A DNA stretch of 64,000 nucleotides from Trichobilharzia szidati (GCA_944472155.2 OX235271.1:39234633-39298632); one strand, 5' to 3'; shown: positions 1 through 11,713, numbered from the stretch's first letter. Numbers and translations are program-made. The notes: a model not told the origin generated them from the sequence alone.

Positions 1-320
1 GTTGGAGGTGATCGGACCTAGGTTTCGTGTTAGCCGGCACTTGTCACCAAAGCGTATCTACAAACTTGAGGCAACTCATATGAAGTTCGAAACCACTTCA
101 CCCAGTACTGCAGTCAAAGAGGTTACCTCTGATCTATTACAGCTCGCAAATGACCTCTTGAGGGTCTCCTGCCGATTGCCTCCAACCATCGAAAATCAAC
201 AATTCAAAGTGCACCATGACGACGAGCCACCTAGCACGGTGACCACATTGTAAACTTGACTGATAGAATTCAGTTTACACCAAAGAAAGACTAGACACAT
301 TACACTGCTAACTAACTAGT
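1..320 (+). repeat. Dispersed composite repeat, copy 1 (cut by window edge)
   Basis: The first ~150 bases recur in the same orientation at about 11401-11560. Bases ~165-320 recur in inverted orientation at about 11275-11410. The short open frame at 2-253 has no recognisable domain and is best read as repeat sequence. The element class is unknown. Confidence 0.6.
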
Positions 321-390
321 GCCCAATCAAAAAACCATTGTGTTTTATTTAGGATTTTATTATTGCAAATCGTGAATTTTAATACAACAT

Positions 391-1304
391 TTTGTTACAA
401 CTTGGAGTATCTGAACTTCGCTGATGATATATGTCTGATTTCCCACAAACTGGAAGATATGCAATTGAAAAGCAATAAGATAGCAGAAGAAGCATCCAGA
501 GAAGATAGGCCTTCACGTGAAAACTGAGAAGACAGTGGTGATAAAGATTCCTGGCCAACAACAGCAGCAACAGTAACAACAGACAACAATCAGCATGGAT
601 GGGAGGAATCTAAAAGAAGCAACCTCCTTTACCTACGTAACCGAGGAGTATCGTGTCAACTACAGGCTGACGGAACTGAAGAGAATATCAAAGCGAGGAT
701 AGTCGGAAAAGCAAGGAAAGCTTTCATTTCTCTCAAGTCTGTTTGGAGGTTAACAGCACTCAGGATGAAAAATAAGATGGGGATTCTCAACTCCAATGTG
801 AAATCAGTGCTACTATACAGATAAGAGTCTCGGCGCCGCGTCACGAAGGGCACTTCGAACAAACTACAGACCTTCGTCAACAGGTGTCATTGCCCGATAC
901 TACTCAAGGTCAGATGGCTAGCCAGAAACAATCAGCAAGAGTGAGGGATCTCACGGAGCGAACCAACCCACTAGGATCCAATTGTACAACAAAAATTCAG
1001 GAAGAAATGGAGGTGGATTCGATTAGCCATACTCTGAGAAAACAAATCATCAAGTGACATGACACAACAGGCTCTCTTTCTGTCTCGAGTGGAACCTGAA
1101 TGGGAAGTGGCGAGTTAGTTGGTCGTCAGTTCGAGTTTGGGGTGACATGTAGGAGGTGATGTGAAGAGGAGATGGGAGCATGTGGGCGGACATGGATCTA
1201 GATGGAAACGTTGGCGGAGAACCTATCGCAATGGAGACGTGCATTTGAAGCCGTATTTTCTTCTAGGAACTACAGGAAACAATAATAATAATTTGTTACA
1301 ACTT
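391..1304. repeat. 13-bp target-site duplication around the RTE-B insertion
   Basis: TTTGTTACAACTT is present at 391-403 and again at 1292-1304, directly bordering the LINE fragment. Confidence 0.85.
404..1291 (+). mobile_element. RTE-B LINE, 5'-truncated copy
   Basis: This holds the RT catalytic region onward of an RTE-clade LINE (FADDICLIS-type motif near 418-440) with several frame breaks, then the C-terminal tail and a short AAT-rich end. It is flanked by a perfect 13-bp direct repeat (TTTGTTACAACTT) at 391-403 and 1292-1304, so it is a target-primed insertion truncated at the 5' end. It is dead as a protein gene. The closest relatives here are at 13432-16500, 28498-31635 and 51857-53030. 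Confidence 0.9.
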
Positions 1305-2032
1305 TCAACACTATTTCAATGACTTAAAATATTAATCATACAAACTAAGGCTTTCAATGTGGTGTTTTTAATTCAAGAATTTCTGACTAGTAGTCGGTTG
1401 AAAAGACTTAATAGTCACGATTTTCTAGCCTTGTATCTATGTCTTGAGCTCATGTATGTATTCACTCATTGTTAGGAAGGATTAAATAAAATAGTTGTAA
1501 CCTTGTATAAGACAATTATTAGTGACTATCAAAAATACTGATTATTAGTGAAACAGGCTGAATAAACATACAAAAAGGGATGATTAACTCTCAAATTTCA
1601 TTGCTGTGGTCTAAAGTTGTCTGATTATCAACCTGAACAATTGGGTACCTTTAATCAGTTTTAAGATTTTATGTGCTATGTGACAGCTGGCCTTTTTAGA
1701 CTTGACAACGGCTTGTCATTCATACTGATGATATAACCAGTATTGTCTGCCGAGAATTCTCAATTTCACATTTTTAAAATTAATTTTATTATTAGCATAC
1801 TGATGAAATCAGAATTTATTAGATCTCAGCTTTATAGAAATTTAATTACTATCTCGAAATTACTAGTTATGATATTAAATGATATAGTACTTGGTTAAGT
1901 TCTATACTTCAATTGAATCAACTCATCGACGAGTTCACACAACTCAAAGCCCAGTCAGGTATACATATACATAATGTATGATATAATATTGTTCTCTGAG
2001 TTGGGTGGTTTATTTGCGAAACTTTCATTGCC
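1305..2032. other. AT-rich intergenic or intronic sequence
   Basis: I see no convincing exon, RNA gene or recognisable repeat here. It may be part of an intron of the minus-strand gene, whose exons lie to the right, if that gene continues leftward. Confidence 0.4.
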
Positions 2033-2510
2033 TTATGAGGCGACATCATCACAGCATACTTCATCTTGCAGTGAACTTTTGAAATTCTCTACGAGTTTAT
2101 TAGTTAACTCCCCTGGCACGCTTGTAGTAAGTGATTGGTTATTTTTGTGTGTTTTCACATCTATAAGTCTGCTTGTATTGGTAACGATCGTTTCCTTGAC
2201 CTGAAGTATAACTTTTTGTGTATGAGATTTCTTTCCTATGGATTGGTAAATCTTGTCTCTGTCAATGTATCCATTAATTGCCAATTCATTTGAATATCAA
2301 GCTTCCCAAAATTCCCTGGGGGTTTTGGTGTTTCCTCTGTCTAATACTTGAACATTATCCCAAACGAACTGGTATCCATGGCTGACTGCATGCATTAATA
2401 TGAGGGAGTGGAAATCGTGTCTTTTGATGGCCAGTTTATATTCATCCATGAATATCCATGAGCAATCAATACCAATACAAGTAGATTCTACAAAAACAAC
2501 CAATCACGTA
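2033..2510 (-). mobile_element. Penelope-like element fragment, C-terminal (GIY-YIG) region
   Basis: Two minus-strand open frames (2503 to 2297, then 2284 to 2033) join across an in-frame TGA. They match the end of a PLE GIY-YIG endonuclease: a His-rich HAVSHGYQFVWDNVQVL stretch, then REFWEA, a stop where Trp is expected, then ELAINGYIDRDKIYQ. Only the 3' end of the element is present. Its last ~70 bases recur inverted at 2525-2590, so it sits head to head with the next PLE piece. Confidence 0.65.
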
Positions 2511-2524
2511 CAAGCTGACCAGGA

Positions 2525-3765
2525 CTGATGACTAATAAACTCGTGCAGAAATTTAAAAGTTCACTCCAAGTTGGAGTATGCTTTGAGGCCTGGCCTACCT
2601 TCATATTGTGTTTCTTTGTGTTCCTTTCACATCTCCCATGTATCTCTGCAACTCTATATCATTTGCTTTCTCTGACGTCAAATCTGTCTCCCTGCTATTT
2701 GAAGTTGAAACCCAGACCAGAGAAGCCGCGCACACCCAGTGCTCCAAAAAGACTTCTCTATGTGAATATACAGTTCAATGGAGACCAATCTACAGAAATA
2801 CTGAGAAATCGGCTCTACCGCTCATTGAAGAAAACCTTCGTTGCAGCTGAATTACGACTGACGTTCTCCGCGAGACCAATGATTCGTATGTCCGTGAAGG
2901 ATAAGCTACCGCTGTTGGCCTCATCTATGTCCATCTACCAATTCACCTGCTCGTGTGGAGCCAGGTATATCGGCCGTACTCAGCGTTCGCTATCCAAACG
3001 CGTCAACGAACATTTACCTTCATGGTTTTATAAAGGAGAAAACCGATGCCCCCGCAGCTCGATCCTTGAAGATTCGATCGACTCTGGACATCAAGTCAAA
3101 CCAGAAATAAACTTCAAAGTTATCTACAGAATACAAGGCAATCTTGCTAAAAGTGTACGGATCAAACTTCTCCACATCGCAGAAGCAATGGCAATTCATC
3201 TGCTAAATCCTGAACTCTGCATACAAAAGAAATTCGTTCGTTCATTAAATCTACAATGGCCGCAATCTTTCTTAATTTCAGTCTTACTAATTGTATTATT
3301 TTGTCTTTTGCATTTTATTATTTCACATCTTCATTTGTATTATTCTCTACCCCACCCTTTTGTAATCTCTACCCTCATTAACAATGTTACTAACTTGACC
3401 CACGTCAAATTTCTAGTCAACTGCGTTACGTCATCCGATTAACTTACTTATTTTCAACTGTATTATTCTCTAACCCCACCCTTATTTGATTTTGAACACC
3501 ACTCATTAACACTGTTGCCAAGCTGACCTAATCTGAATTCTACTCACTTAATCAATTCTATTTTATTTTCCATCTTAACGTTTGTTTCCAAGCCAAAAAA
3601 TACTTATATTACATAATTATCTAAACTTTATAAATCTAATGTACACACACATAAACAAAATTGTATAAATATGTGATTGTACAGCTCAGTGAATGAATTC
3701 GCCGAAAAGAGTCTCTTCGCTGAACGCCTTCTTTTCTTTTATATGACTGAATGGGGATTTTCAAG
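2525..3765 (+). mobile_element. Penelope-like element fragment with GIY-YIG endonuclease
   Basis: A 304-codon open frame (2528-3442) carries the end of the PLE reverse-transcriptase region, a linker, then a GIY-YIG nuclease domain: YQFTCSCGARYIGRT at about 2938-2982, SLSKRVNEH near 2989-3015, and the conserved tail IAEAMAIHLLNPELCIQKK near 3175-3231. The real coding part ends near 3262 and a 3' UTR follows. The first ~25 codons belong to the inverted repeat shared with 2033-2120 rather than to this domain. The RT catalytic core is absent, so the copy is 5'-truncated. The 3' end at about 3690-3740 has a small hairpin motif also seen at 19020-19064. Confidence 0.8.
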
Positions 3766-4004
3766 TTGCTTTGATTAGACATAAACAGTCTTTGTGACTT
3801 TGCCTAGTGTTAGTAAACTGATATTTAGGTTACATCAACGATTAGTTTAGATGTTGGGTAATTACAGTATAGCGTTCTACACAACCTTCAAGCCACCTCT
3901 GTTGAGTTACATCCATCTTGAAGATCATTTTACTCACTGTTAACTTTTCTGATATATATCTAACAATAATACTAATATTAAAAGGCATGTAATATCATGT
4001 TTAC
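3766..4004. other. Probable intron of the minus-strand gene
   Basis: This lies immediately downstream (minus sense) of a clear splice donor (GTAAAC) at 4004. No further exon is recognised. Confidence 0.4.
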
Positions 4005-4305
4005 CGGCTAATTTTCGTTGAATCAACTTTTGTTGTTCAACTTTCAGTCGCCAGTTCTCAAGTGACGCCATATCCCCATTTCCTTGTGAATAGTTCACTT
4101 CAGAGTCCAAAGCGTTCTTGTTTTCTTTGTCAACAGATGGATGATTTGATATTGTACTACAATTAACTATTGAATTTGATTCATTTGATATATGTGAGCC
4201 AGGGCTTGCTTGCTCTGGAATACATGATAGAGCTATAGGTACATTGAGATTTTGCATTTCTGCCATTGTGGCTTGAAGTTGTAGTTGGATTTCCTTCGGG
4301 ACCAT
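4005..4305 (-). CDS. Unrecognised host gene, exon D (most 3' exon visible)
   Basis: On the minus strand a TTATTTTAG acceptor precedes an open stretch beginning ATGGTCCCG at 4305. It runs 100 codons plus one base to a GTAAAC donor. The peptide starts MVPKEIQLQLQATMAEMQNL, is Ser/Asn-rich in the middle, and ends in a charged coiled-coil-like ENWRLKVEQQKLIQRKL. The ATG follows an acceptor and the previous exon ends in phase 0, so it is probably an internal Met, not the gene start. The exon leaves in phase 1, so the gene continues to the left of the window or through an unseen exon. I do not recognise the family. Confidence 0.7.
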
Positions 4306-4604
4306 CTAAAATAAGTCGAAATAGTAAATTAGTTCATTTCTATGAACAATTTGTCATATATTATGGAATAAAATGTATGGTGTTCAGTTAATGATAATAT
4401 GCTACTGAAAAGTCTGAACGAGTATTGTATTCCCATAAAACTGCCAAGTGAAATGCGATGCCATACATATATTATAGGATATAACCGCAGCACTATGGTA
4501 CCTTAAAATATAATGACACATGAGAAGAAAATTGAAAAAAAGCACCTTATTTGTTTTGTGGTTTGCCTTCATCTATATACAGCCTGGAACGGTGGATTAT
4601 TACT
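4306..4604. other. Intron sequence, nothing recognised
   Basis: AT-rich sequence between exon D of the minus-strand gene and a LINE 3' end. Confidence 0.4.
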
Positions 4605-6290
4605 ATTGCTATCTTTCCATCGGGTTCCGAGTGGAATATGGAGCTTCAGTGGCCCATCAGCATTTCTCCCTTTCCCCTACAGTCCTGTTTTGCTGGCCTC
4701 ACGACTGCCCATAGTCTTTAACCTCCTGCTCACAAGATCTCCTTCATGTTACCATTGAACCAAAGCCCAGCTCATCGTTCCCCATTCCGGCCCCACTGTA
4801 GAGATGGCCTGGTGCGCGGTGTCACTCTATGGTTTCCTCATCGTGTGTCCAATCCATCCCTATTCCTTTCGGGACATTTGTTAGGTGACAGGTTCTTGGT
4901 TGATTTGTTCCCAGAGTTTCTTGATGCTAATTCTTTCTTGTTATTTGATCTTCATTATGGAGCTAATGGAGGCAGCTGTTAATCAAAGTCTACAGCCAGT
5001 TGTTAGAAATGCTTTTCGTGACGCGCTGGTCAAGTTTCTGAAGAAGAAGAACTGACTGACTTAACAATGGTGTTGAAGATCGGAATTTTATTCTGTATGC
5101 TGAGTGCAGAAGATTCCCAGATTGATTTCAGAGTGATAAAGGTCTGTCTTGCCTTCCTGATTATGGTTTTGACATCTTTATCCATGCCGACTGCCTGTAG
5201 TTGAAACGATACTGCCTAGATAGGTGAAGGGAGTGACATGTTGCAAATTTCTCCCGTTGATGGTGATTGGTGCTATTTGTTGCGGTTCACTGGTTATCTT
5301 CATCACCTCCGTCTTCTCCGTGTTCACCTGAAGTCCCCTCTTCGCTGTTTCTTCAGCCAGTTGGTTGGTTTTCCCATGCAAGTCTTCTAGTTTGTGTGAC
5401 GTTGAACATAAATCATCTGAGAAATCCAGATCTTCTAGAAGCTTCTTATAGGTCCAGCGTATTACTTTCTTCTCGCCCCCACAATCGGCCTATAATCCAG
5501 TCCATCGAATAAGGAATATCAATGGTGATAATAGACAGTCTTGTCTCACGCCTATATTCACTTCAAACGCCTCACTGAATTTTCCGATGTGGATCACCTG
5601 ACTCGTGCCTTTGTTATATAGATGTTGAATGAAGTTGATAAGTATTTAGGGCACTGCACTCCATAGTGTTGAAGTACTATTCAAACTGCTTCAAAGTAAA
5701 TGTTGTCGAAGGTCTTTTTGAAGTCAATTGATTGCCAGCCTATGCTCTGTTCCGTGGTTATGCTCAGTGTTTCAATTTTATCCACATATGATTTACCTTT
5801 GCTGAATCTAGCTTTTTCTGGTGGGTTGAGTTCTTCATCCACTGAATTTTTATATTCTCTCCAGGATGACGCAAATTAGCATATTGCTCAACGTGAACAA
5901 GAGCATGATTCCACTCCAGTTCTTGTAGTGGTCTAGGTTGTCCTTCTTTGATAGTTTGACAGGATAGCCTTTCTTCTTTTTAGCCGATATCATGACATCC
6001 ACTCCCTCGCTGTGCTAGTGGCTGACGCCTGGGTGACCAGAGTAGATTATCGACTCTCCAGTTAAAAGTTTGGATAGTCGATATCAATGCCACCCACTCC
6101 CGCAGACTCCTAGCACTTCTATACTATATCTCCTCGTGTCTTTGGCAACCTGGGCAGCTTTTCTAGCTTCATACGTAGTATGAGTACTCCACGTCCCCAT
6201 TCTTGTTTTTGCTTTCATCGGAAGAAGACACATCGGCTGGCTAAGTAGCTTCCCTATGGCGTTCACTAGTAAACAGTAAATACAATGAGT
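4605..6290 (-). mobile_element. RTE-C LINE, internally deleted decayed copy
   Basis: In minus sense it begins near 6290 with a 5' leader and the start of an apurinic-endonuclease domain (WSTHTTYEARKAAQVAKDTR near 6150-6205). It continues through RT remnants (palm-domain region about 5560-5760), a thumb segment at 5178-5381 (LAEETAKRGLQVNTEKTEVM, then FTYLGSIVSTTG), and ends at an ATT-type tail near 4605. Many stops and an overall length of ~1.7 kb show a dead copy. It lies in an intron of the minus-strand gene, in the same orientation. Confidence 0.8.
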
Positions 6291-6299
6291 CATAATATA

Positions 6300-6807
6300 G
6301 TTTCAGCATACTTTTGTTAATCGGTGGGAATCTGTCCCCTGGCAGAAAATAATGTAACACTATTATATGCTAGATGACGCTGCAAGAAAGATCTATTTAT
6401 CTTAGGAGTTGTGTAAGCACTCTGGTATGACTATGGACAATAAATTATGCTTGAAACATCATCTAGTGAATAATACTGATTCTATATGAGCTTCACAATA
6501 TGAAAAAACGAACAAACAAGCAAACATGAACCAGTGCCCAAGTTTTACTCTTATTTCAATGGATTGCTCAATTTGTATTTTTCAATTTCCTTCGTGTTTT
6601 CTCTAAGAAATTATTACTAAACTGCTTATTAGATCTTAATCATTTTATACTGGTCAAGTTTTCCAAATATGAGTAACACTGTTTAATTGAGTTTACAGAG
6701 TAATATTCGTTCAGTTTAACACCACTGCTTCTTAGATGAAAATCCCAGTGAAGATGACAGTGTAGGGTAACTCAAAATTCGTTTGCAATTATCATTACTA
6801 TTTCGGA
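6300..6807. other. Intron sequence with a weak match to the 19859 palindrome family
   Basis: Bases ~6425-6475 resemble the centre of the palindrome at 19859-20027 (a TGCTTGAAACATCATC-like core). Nothing else is recognised. Confidence 0.35.
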
Positions 6808-7040
6808 TAAGCTGAACTCGGTGGTATAGCGGTTAGGACGCCCGCCGACCATGCACATGGTCCGGGGTTCGACCCCCGGCTGACGCACTCCTTTAACTCG
6901 CTGAGCCAGACATAATGCTGGTAAAGAGGAAAGGTTGGGCATGAGGCTAGCAACCTCATCCTGCAAAATAAACACTGCTACAGAAACTTCAAGCCACTAG
7001 CTTGAAGCCCTATGTTCCACTGGGTAACGTGAAGAAAAAG
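6808..7040 (+). mobile_element. SINE-1, best-preserved copy
   Basis: A tRNA-like head has an A-box-like GGTATAGCGGTTAGG and a clear B box (GGTTCGACCCC at ~6868). The body then matches the 5' leader of RTE-B (GAGGCTAGCAACC, then GCTACAGAAAC). The 3' tail (GAAGCCCTATGTTCCACTGG) matches LINE 3' ends. It looks like a Pol III SINE built on LINE ends. The tRNA-like part is not a functional tRNA gene. Confidence 0.8.
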
Positions 7041-7439
7041 AAGAAAAGAACTCGGTGGTTTGGCCCAATAGAAATGCCATAATACTGAGCCAAGGACGTT
7101 ACGTAGAACAGCAACTAACATCTTAATATCAGCGATCTTCAGATGAAAACAAGAGAGATTATCTGTTACGTGCAAATGTGCTTTGTGCTAGAGGAACAAT
7201 AGATTGAATTCTTAAGGTTCATTAAGTTCAACGAAAACCTGGCTCACATAGCAGTTGTCTTTATCTATTTAGTTTTAGTTTTTGTTCTTCATATTCATGC
7301 TTTAAAAGTTTTTCAAGAACCTCCTCTCCCAATGCTGTGGTTATAAATTTTTTTCAAAAATATTACCACATAGTAGTCAGTATAAGAAAAATAAAACTAA
7401 TTTAGGGATAGTCTTAATGTAAACTGAATCGAACATGGT
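7041..7439. other. Intron sequence, nothing recognised
   Basis: AT-rich. No splice-bounded open stretch or repeat was identified. Confidence 0.35.
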
Positions 7440-8035
7440 TGAATGGTAAGGTGAATAATGATGATAGAGACGGTACTAATGAGGATGCTAAAACTGGCCA
7501 TGATGAAGAAGGCAATGAAGGCGTTCATAACTCTCATATCAGTATGAAGAACCAAGTTACATAACTTAGTACAACGGAAGGGCCTGAGAGTTTCTAACAC
7601 TAATATCAAGTTAATTCTTCTATATACTTCAGAAACTCGGTATATTGGTGAGGTTTTTCATCAACACCTTATTTATTTCAATACTGAAGACCAGATGGTT
7701 GACCAGAAACAGTAAGCAACAAGGGACTTTGACGACAAACCAGCCAGCAAGCTAGTGCACAACATATATGCACAAGGAAACAGGAATGGATTAGACTTGC
7801 GCTGGTGAGACAGTGAAGTGAAATCACACGCTAAACCATCGAGTGGTATCAGAAGTGACTGTTTGGGAGTGGGTGCGATAATGCCATGTGAAAGATTAGG
7901 CAAAGAAGGAAAGAGGGCTTATAGGCAATTGTGGAACCAGCTAAAAGTGATGACAGATAATTTATTGAAGTGGATATGTGCTGCTGAGCCTCTATTCCCA
8001 CTTGGTACTAAAGCAGTGGATAATAATAATAATGG
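7440..8035 (+). mobile_element. RTE-C LINE, 5'-truncated copy
   Basis: A decayed C-terminal region of RTE-C, with translation remnants such as the region before CRRKW-type Zn-like motifs. It ends with the family's 3' end and a (TAA)n tail at 8020-8035. Multiple stops are present. Confidence 0.65.
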
Positions 8036-8345
8036 TGACAGGGACTTAAATCTGCACGGAATGGACAGTCATTCTAAGCATAAGGTGATACAATTGAAGA
8101 ATTTATTTCCTGTGGATATATAATCAAGAGGAATACAGGCTGTAAGAGGTGAGTTGTAGTGCGTGAAATAAGAAAATATATGAATACAACAGATAAGTAA
8201 AATACACTCAATGCAAGTTTAAGGGATGAAAAACGGTGAGTGGTCATTTGTCATGTCAATTCTGCCTTACATATCTTATATTCAACTCTAGTTAATTTGA
8301 CGTATCATATCTCAAATACAACCCGAAACTAAATAAATCACTTAC

Positions 8346-8577
8346 GTTCCAAGAAATATCATTACGAGCCAAGGCAATTTGATAGAAAACAACAGGATCT
8401 CCCAGAATACTATGGTTTAAAATAGTTCCATCAGGACTGAAACGAGGACCCAAGCCAGCTGCATGCCAGTTAAAATTCGACTGTCTTCTACACGTAAGCT
8501 TCTTACTGTCCAGTGGAATTGTAGTGATTTGTTCTGCTAGTGCTGATTCTTCACAGGCCTTCCTTAATACTGCAACT
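8346..8577 (-). CDS. Unrecognised host gene, exon C
   Basis: Minus-strand exon bounded by an AAAG acceptor (5' base 8577) and a perfect GTAAGT donor at 8345. The first base completes a codon split by exon B, then 77 codons are open. The peptide runs VAVLRKACEESALAEQ, later GLGPRFSPDGTILNHSILG, and ends QIALARNDISWN. It enters in phase 2 and leaves in phase 0, matching exon B on one side and exon D on the other. No known domain is recognised. The mixture of charged helix and a globular-looking segment is unlike the surrounding repeats. Confidence 0.75.
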
Positions 8578-9589
8578 CTTTAAAAGATTTTTAGAAGAAA
8601 GAAACTTAATTTTGAGAGTTATTGTTATCATTTCGTAAAACTTACAAAGTAGCTATGAATGCCAAAATGATCAAGTGAGATGATATAAGTTAGTATTTAG
8701 TGAGTTATCACTAAATTTAAATCGTTTCTACAAGTCAGTCGAAGACATTTTAGTTTCTCTATGAAATTGTTAACTGAAGTAATATGACTAATCAATTAAC
8801 ACATAACTTTGCATAGAACTAGGTTATTTCAGCCCTTAATACGTCATAAAACTATCTATCCACATCGATGGATAGCGTTTATACCATTTCATACTGTTTT
8901 AATCACTCAGTTATGTCTAAGAATCATAATGTACACCCAGGTATATTTTCAAATATATTGCAGCATACTGCTATGAATTTCCTGAAGGAATTGGAGGGAA
9001 AACCGTGTGCAGGACTGAAGAATACATACTGAGAACGAAACAGTGTTACTTCAAATGGTATATTATCGATTATTGTGTTACTTAAAGATTCTGTATATGG
9101 AGTAAATACCTTGGAATAAAAAACTCACTGAAGATTCTACATTGTGTATAAAGGCGCTTTTCAGAAAGAGAGAAGAGAGTTATTTCATTCGTGAGGAATT
9201 CCATGAGCTTACTTCAAAATGAAGCAGCCTCGGAAGATGTCGTCTAAAAGGACATTTGGACCCTATAGCTTGGAAAAGACGACAAAACCAACGTCTTCAG
9301 ACCAGTCATATCCGAATATTCTGTTCATATTCGGTGACCAGTACAATAACAGCGTGTTTATTTGTTCAATTTGTTATTTTTACACCCTTCAACCAGAAGT
9401 CTGGAAAAGACAGATAACAGGATATGAAACTGCATTTACGCTATTTAGAGAGTCAACATAACGCGACCACTAGCCAATGTCTTCGGCGAGTATTTTCCCT
9501 CACGCCCGACCTCCTGTACCCTACTGGTCACGACTTCCCACTAGAACTCCAGGTAACTACCTACCTGAATAGATCCAGTCGCTAGTGAG
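8578..9589. other. Intron sequence, nothing recognised
   Basis: A plus-strand open stretch at 9219-9461 has no recognisable motif or splice context and I do not call it a gene. Confidence 0.4.
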
Positions 9590-9735
9590 CATCCCATTAC
9601 GAAACAGCTGTCCAGCACTCCTTACAGGTTTTCCAATGGTTCTCTAACCGATATCAGCTCATGATGAAATCCTGTAACCAGTTAGTCAAATCCCTAAAAA
9701 CCAATACTTGGATTAAATGGATGCAGTTGACTTTG
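9590..9735 (+). mobile_element. SINE-2 3' half
   Basis: It starts in an ACGAAACAGCTGTCC core and continues through the family tail (CCAATGGTTCTCTAACC, then AATCCTGTAACCA). The tRNA-like head is not clearly preserved. Confidence 0.65.
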
Positions 9736-9814
9736 GTTTTCCTAAATACCACTTAGATAATAAACATTATTCATTATTAAAATTCAATATTTTTATTGTA
9801 CGCTGAAGTTTCTG

Positions 9815-9905
9815 TAGCGGTTTGATTAGCTTTGTGGGGTAGAGTCGCTAGCCCCCACGGCCAATCCTCCCTCCTTAACCGGGCTTGGGACAGGCTAGAA
9901 AACTA
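9815..9905 (-). mobile_element. RTE-B 5' leader / SINE-1 body fragment
   Basis: The minus strand carries the shared GCTAGC...CTACAGAAAC segment found both in RTE-B 5' leaders and in SINE-1. It is followed within 50 bases by an RTE-C 3' fragment in the opposite orientation. Confidence 0.55.
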
Positions 9906-9944
9906 GCGAACTAGTTAACTAGGCGAAGTTGCTGTCTTCGCTCA

Positions 9945-10285
9945 ATACTGAAGGTCAGCCAGGAAGAATTAGCAAGAAGAAACTCTGTCTTGGAATAAAC
10001 CAACCAAGAGCCGATTGCTCAACAAACACGTAAGAGATAATGGAAATGGATCAGGCATACTTTAAGGAAACCGTCGAATGACTTCGTGCACCCGGCCCTC
10101 GAGTGGAATCCAAGTGGGAAGCGATGAGTGGGTCGTTGGAAGGTGACTTGGAGGAGATCATATGGAGAGGAGGAAACGAGAGATTATGGGTAATTGTGGG
10201 GCCAGCTGAAGAGGACAGCAGAGAGTAGAACAAAGCGGATATGTACTGTTAAAGTCCTACGTTCCAATTGGAACTCAAGGGAATA
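9945..10285 (+). mobile_element. RTE-C LINE 3' end
   Basis: The last ~340 bases of the family: the CRRKW-like (NTXEIMEMDQAYF...) region in broken frame, the 3' end CGTTCCAATTGGAACTCAAGG and a (TAA)n tail. Confidence 0.7.
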
Positions 10286-10400
10286 ATAATGATACTGTCC
10301 CAAACCAGGACAAAACAACTGCCCATCACTCCCTCGTTTTCAGTAGTTTTCCAGCTGATATTAGTCCGTGATGAAACCCAAAACTATTCATACTTGCCAA
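10286..10400 (+). mobile_element. SINE-2 fragment
   Basis: It carries a diverged ribozyme-like core (GTCCCAAACCAGGAC followed by AAAA instead of GAAA) and the family tail. It abuts the RTE-C tail directly. Confidence 0.55.
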
Positions 10401-11274
10401 CCTGCTTTTTCAAATTTGTTGACATTACTGAAATCTTCACCAATATTTATGCCTTACTGAACTATCGGGATTTGCCTGACGTGTAGACCGCCTGGCTAAG
10501 ATCCTCAAGACGCTTCTGACCATTGGCTGCAGACTATTGATGATACTGACCCAAACTGCTCTCAAAGGCGCAGATTTATTCACCTCGAGTGATCTACCAG
10601 CTTCACCAATACTTATTTAGTTACTCTATCTTCCGGTAAGATCTCGTCTAACTGCAGTTTCCTTACATTTCCTCTTTTTTTAATCTTTATGTTTACTTTT
10701 ATGAAATTTGAGATACTGAACTTCTGCACTTGCGTACAGGGTTCTACGTTGCAAATTCAGTTCATTTTAGCTTTATTAACTCTCTTAAATGAAAGGCTTG
10801 ATATAAGTTATATTAGTATTGTTTATTTACCTAAAACAGGAATAACGAATGTAACCCAAAGAGGGATTTAAGAGAGCCTAAATTCGACCGGATACTTCAT
10901 GGTGTATTTTCAAGAGTGAAGGAATTTCATAAAGCATTAAATTTAGCGTTTGGATTGCCTGTGTATTTGCACACTGCTCGTTAATATTTAAAATGGCATA
11001 AATTTATTCAGTATAGGTTGATTTATCGTGGAAAGCAGGATCTGACGGTGAATTCTAACCCAAGGGTGAGTATGAAATAATGAGTGTGGAATCTAGAGAC
11101 TCAAATGGTGATCACTGGATTCAACCACCATGGCTGAATGGTAATGTAATTAACTAAAGACTTGAATATTACCGTTTCAGTCCTGTTTTAGGCTGAAAGT
11201 ATATACTGTTCAGTACTGTTATTAAAAGCATTTGGTTTCTCGGCATTTATTGATGCTTTGATTGGACATTAGTA
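10401..11274. other. Intron sequence, nothing recognised
   Basis: No exon with matching splice sites or named repeat was identified. Confidence 0.35.
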
Positions 11275-11565
11275 ACTAGTGTGATGCGTCTAGTCTTTTC
11301 TTTGGTGCAGACTGAATTCTGTCAATCAGGTTTCTAATGTGGCCACCATTCTAGGTAGCTCACCATCATGGTAAACATTGATTTGATGATATTAGATGGT
11401 TGGAGGCAATCGACCATAGGAAGTCTTGGACCTAGTTTTCGTGCTAGTTGGCACTCACCAGTCAGCAAGGCGTACCTGCAACCTTGAAGGAACTCATGTC
11501 CCTTCTGAGATTTTAAACCGGCGTCAGCCAGTGCTGCAGTCAGAGACGTTACCACTGACTTCTAA
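11275..11565. repeat. Dispersed composite repeat, copy 2 (rearranged)
   Basis: The right half (11401-11560) matches 1-150 directly. The left half (11275-11410) matches ~165-320 in reverse. The halves meet at a TTGGAGGCAATCG motif, whose reverse complement also starts the second half of copy 1. Confidence 0.6.
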
Positions 11566-11713
11566 TACCCAAAAAGATTTATCAGTCTGCTTTATAATAA
11601 CCTTAATGCTGTCGTTTGTTAAATGAGTCATTTTAACCGAGACAGATTGTATGATCCTCTGCATAAACTACTACCATACTTACTGTTATGTTTGAAGGAG
11701 AAAAGATACTTAC

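Noticed and set aside
6808..6890. Possible tRNA gene (good B box)
   Set aside because: It continues into SINE body and tail and recurs with the same flanks at several places. The cloverleaf is not intact.
9219..9461. 80-codon plus-strand ORF
   Set aside because: No motif, splice context or repeat match, and length is expected by chance.
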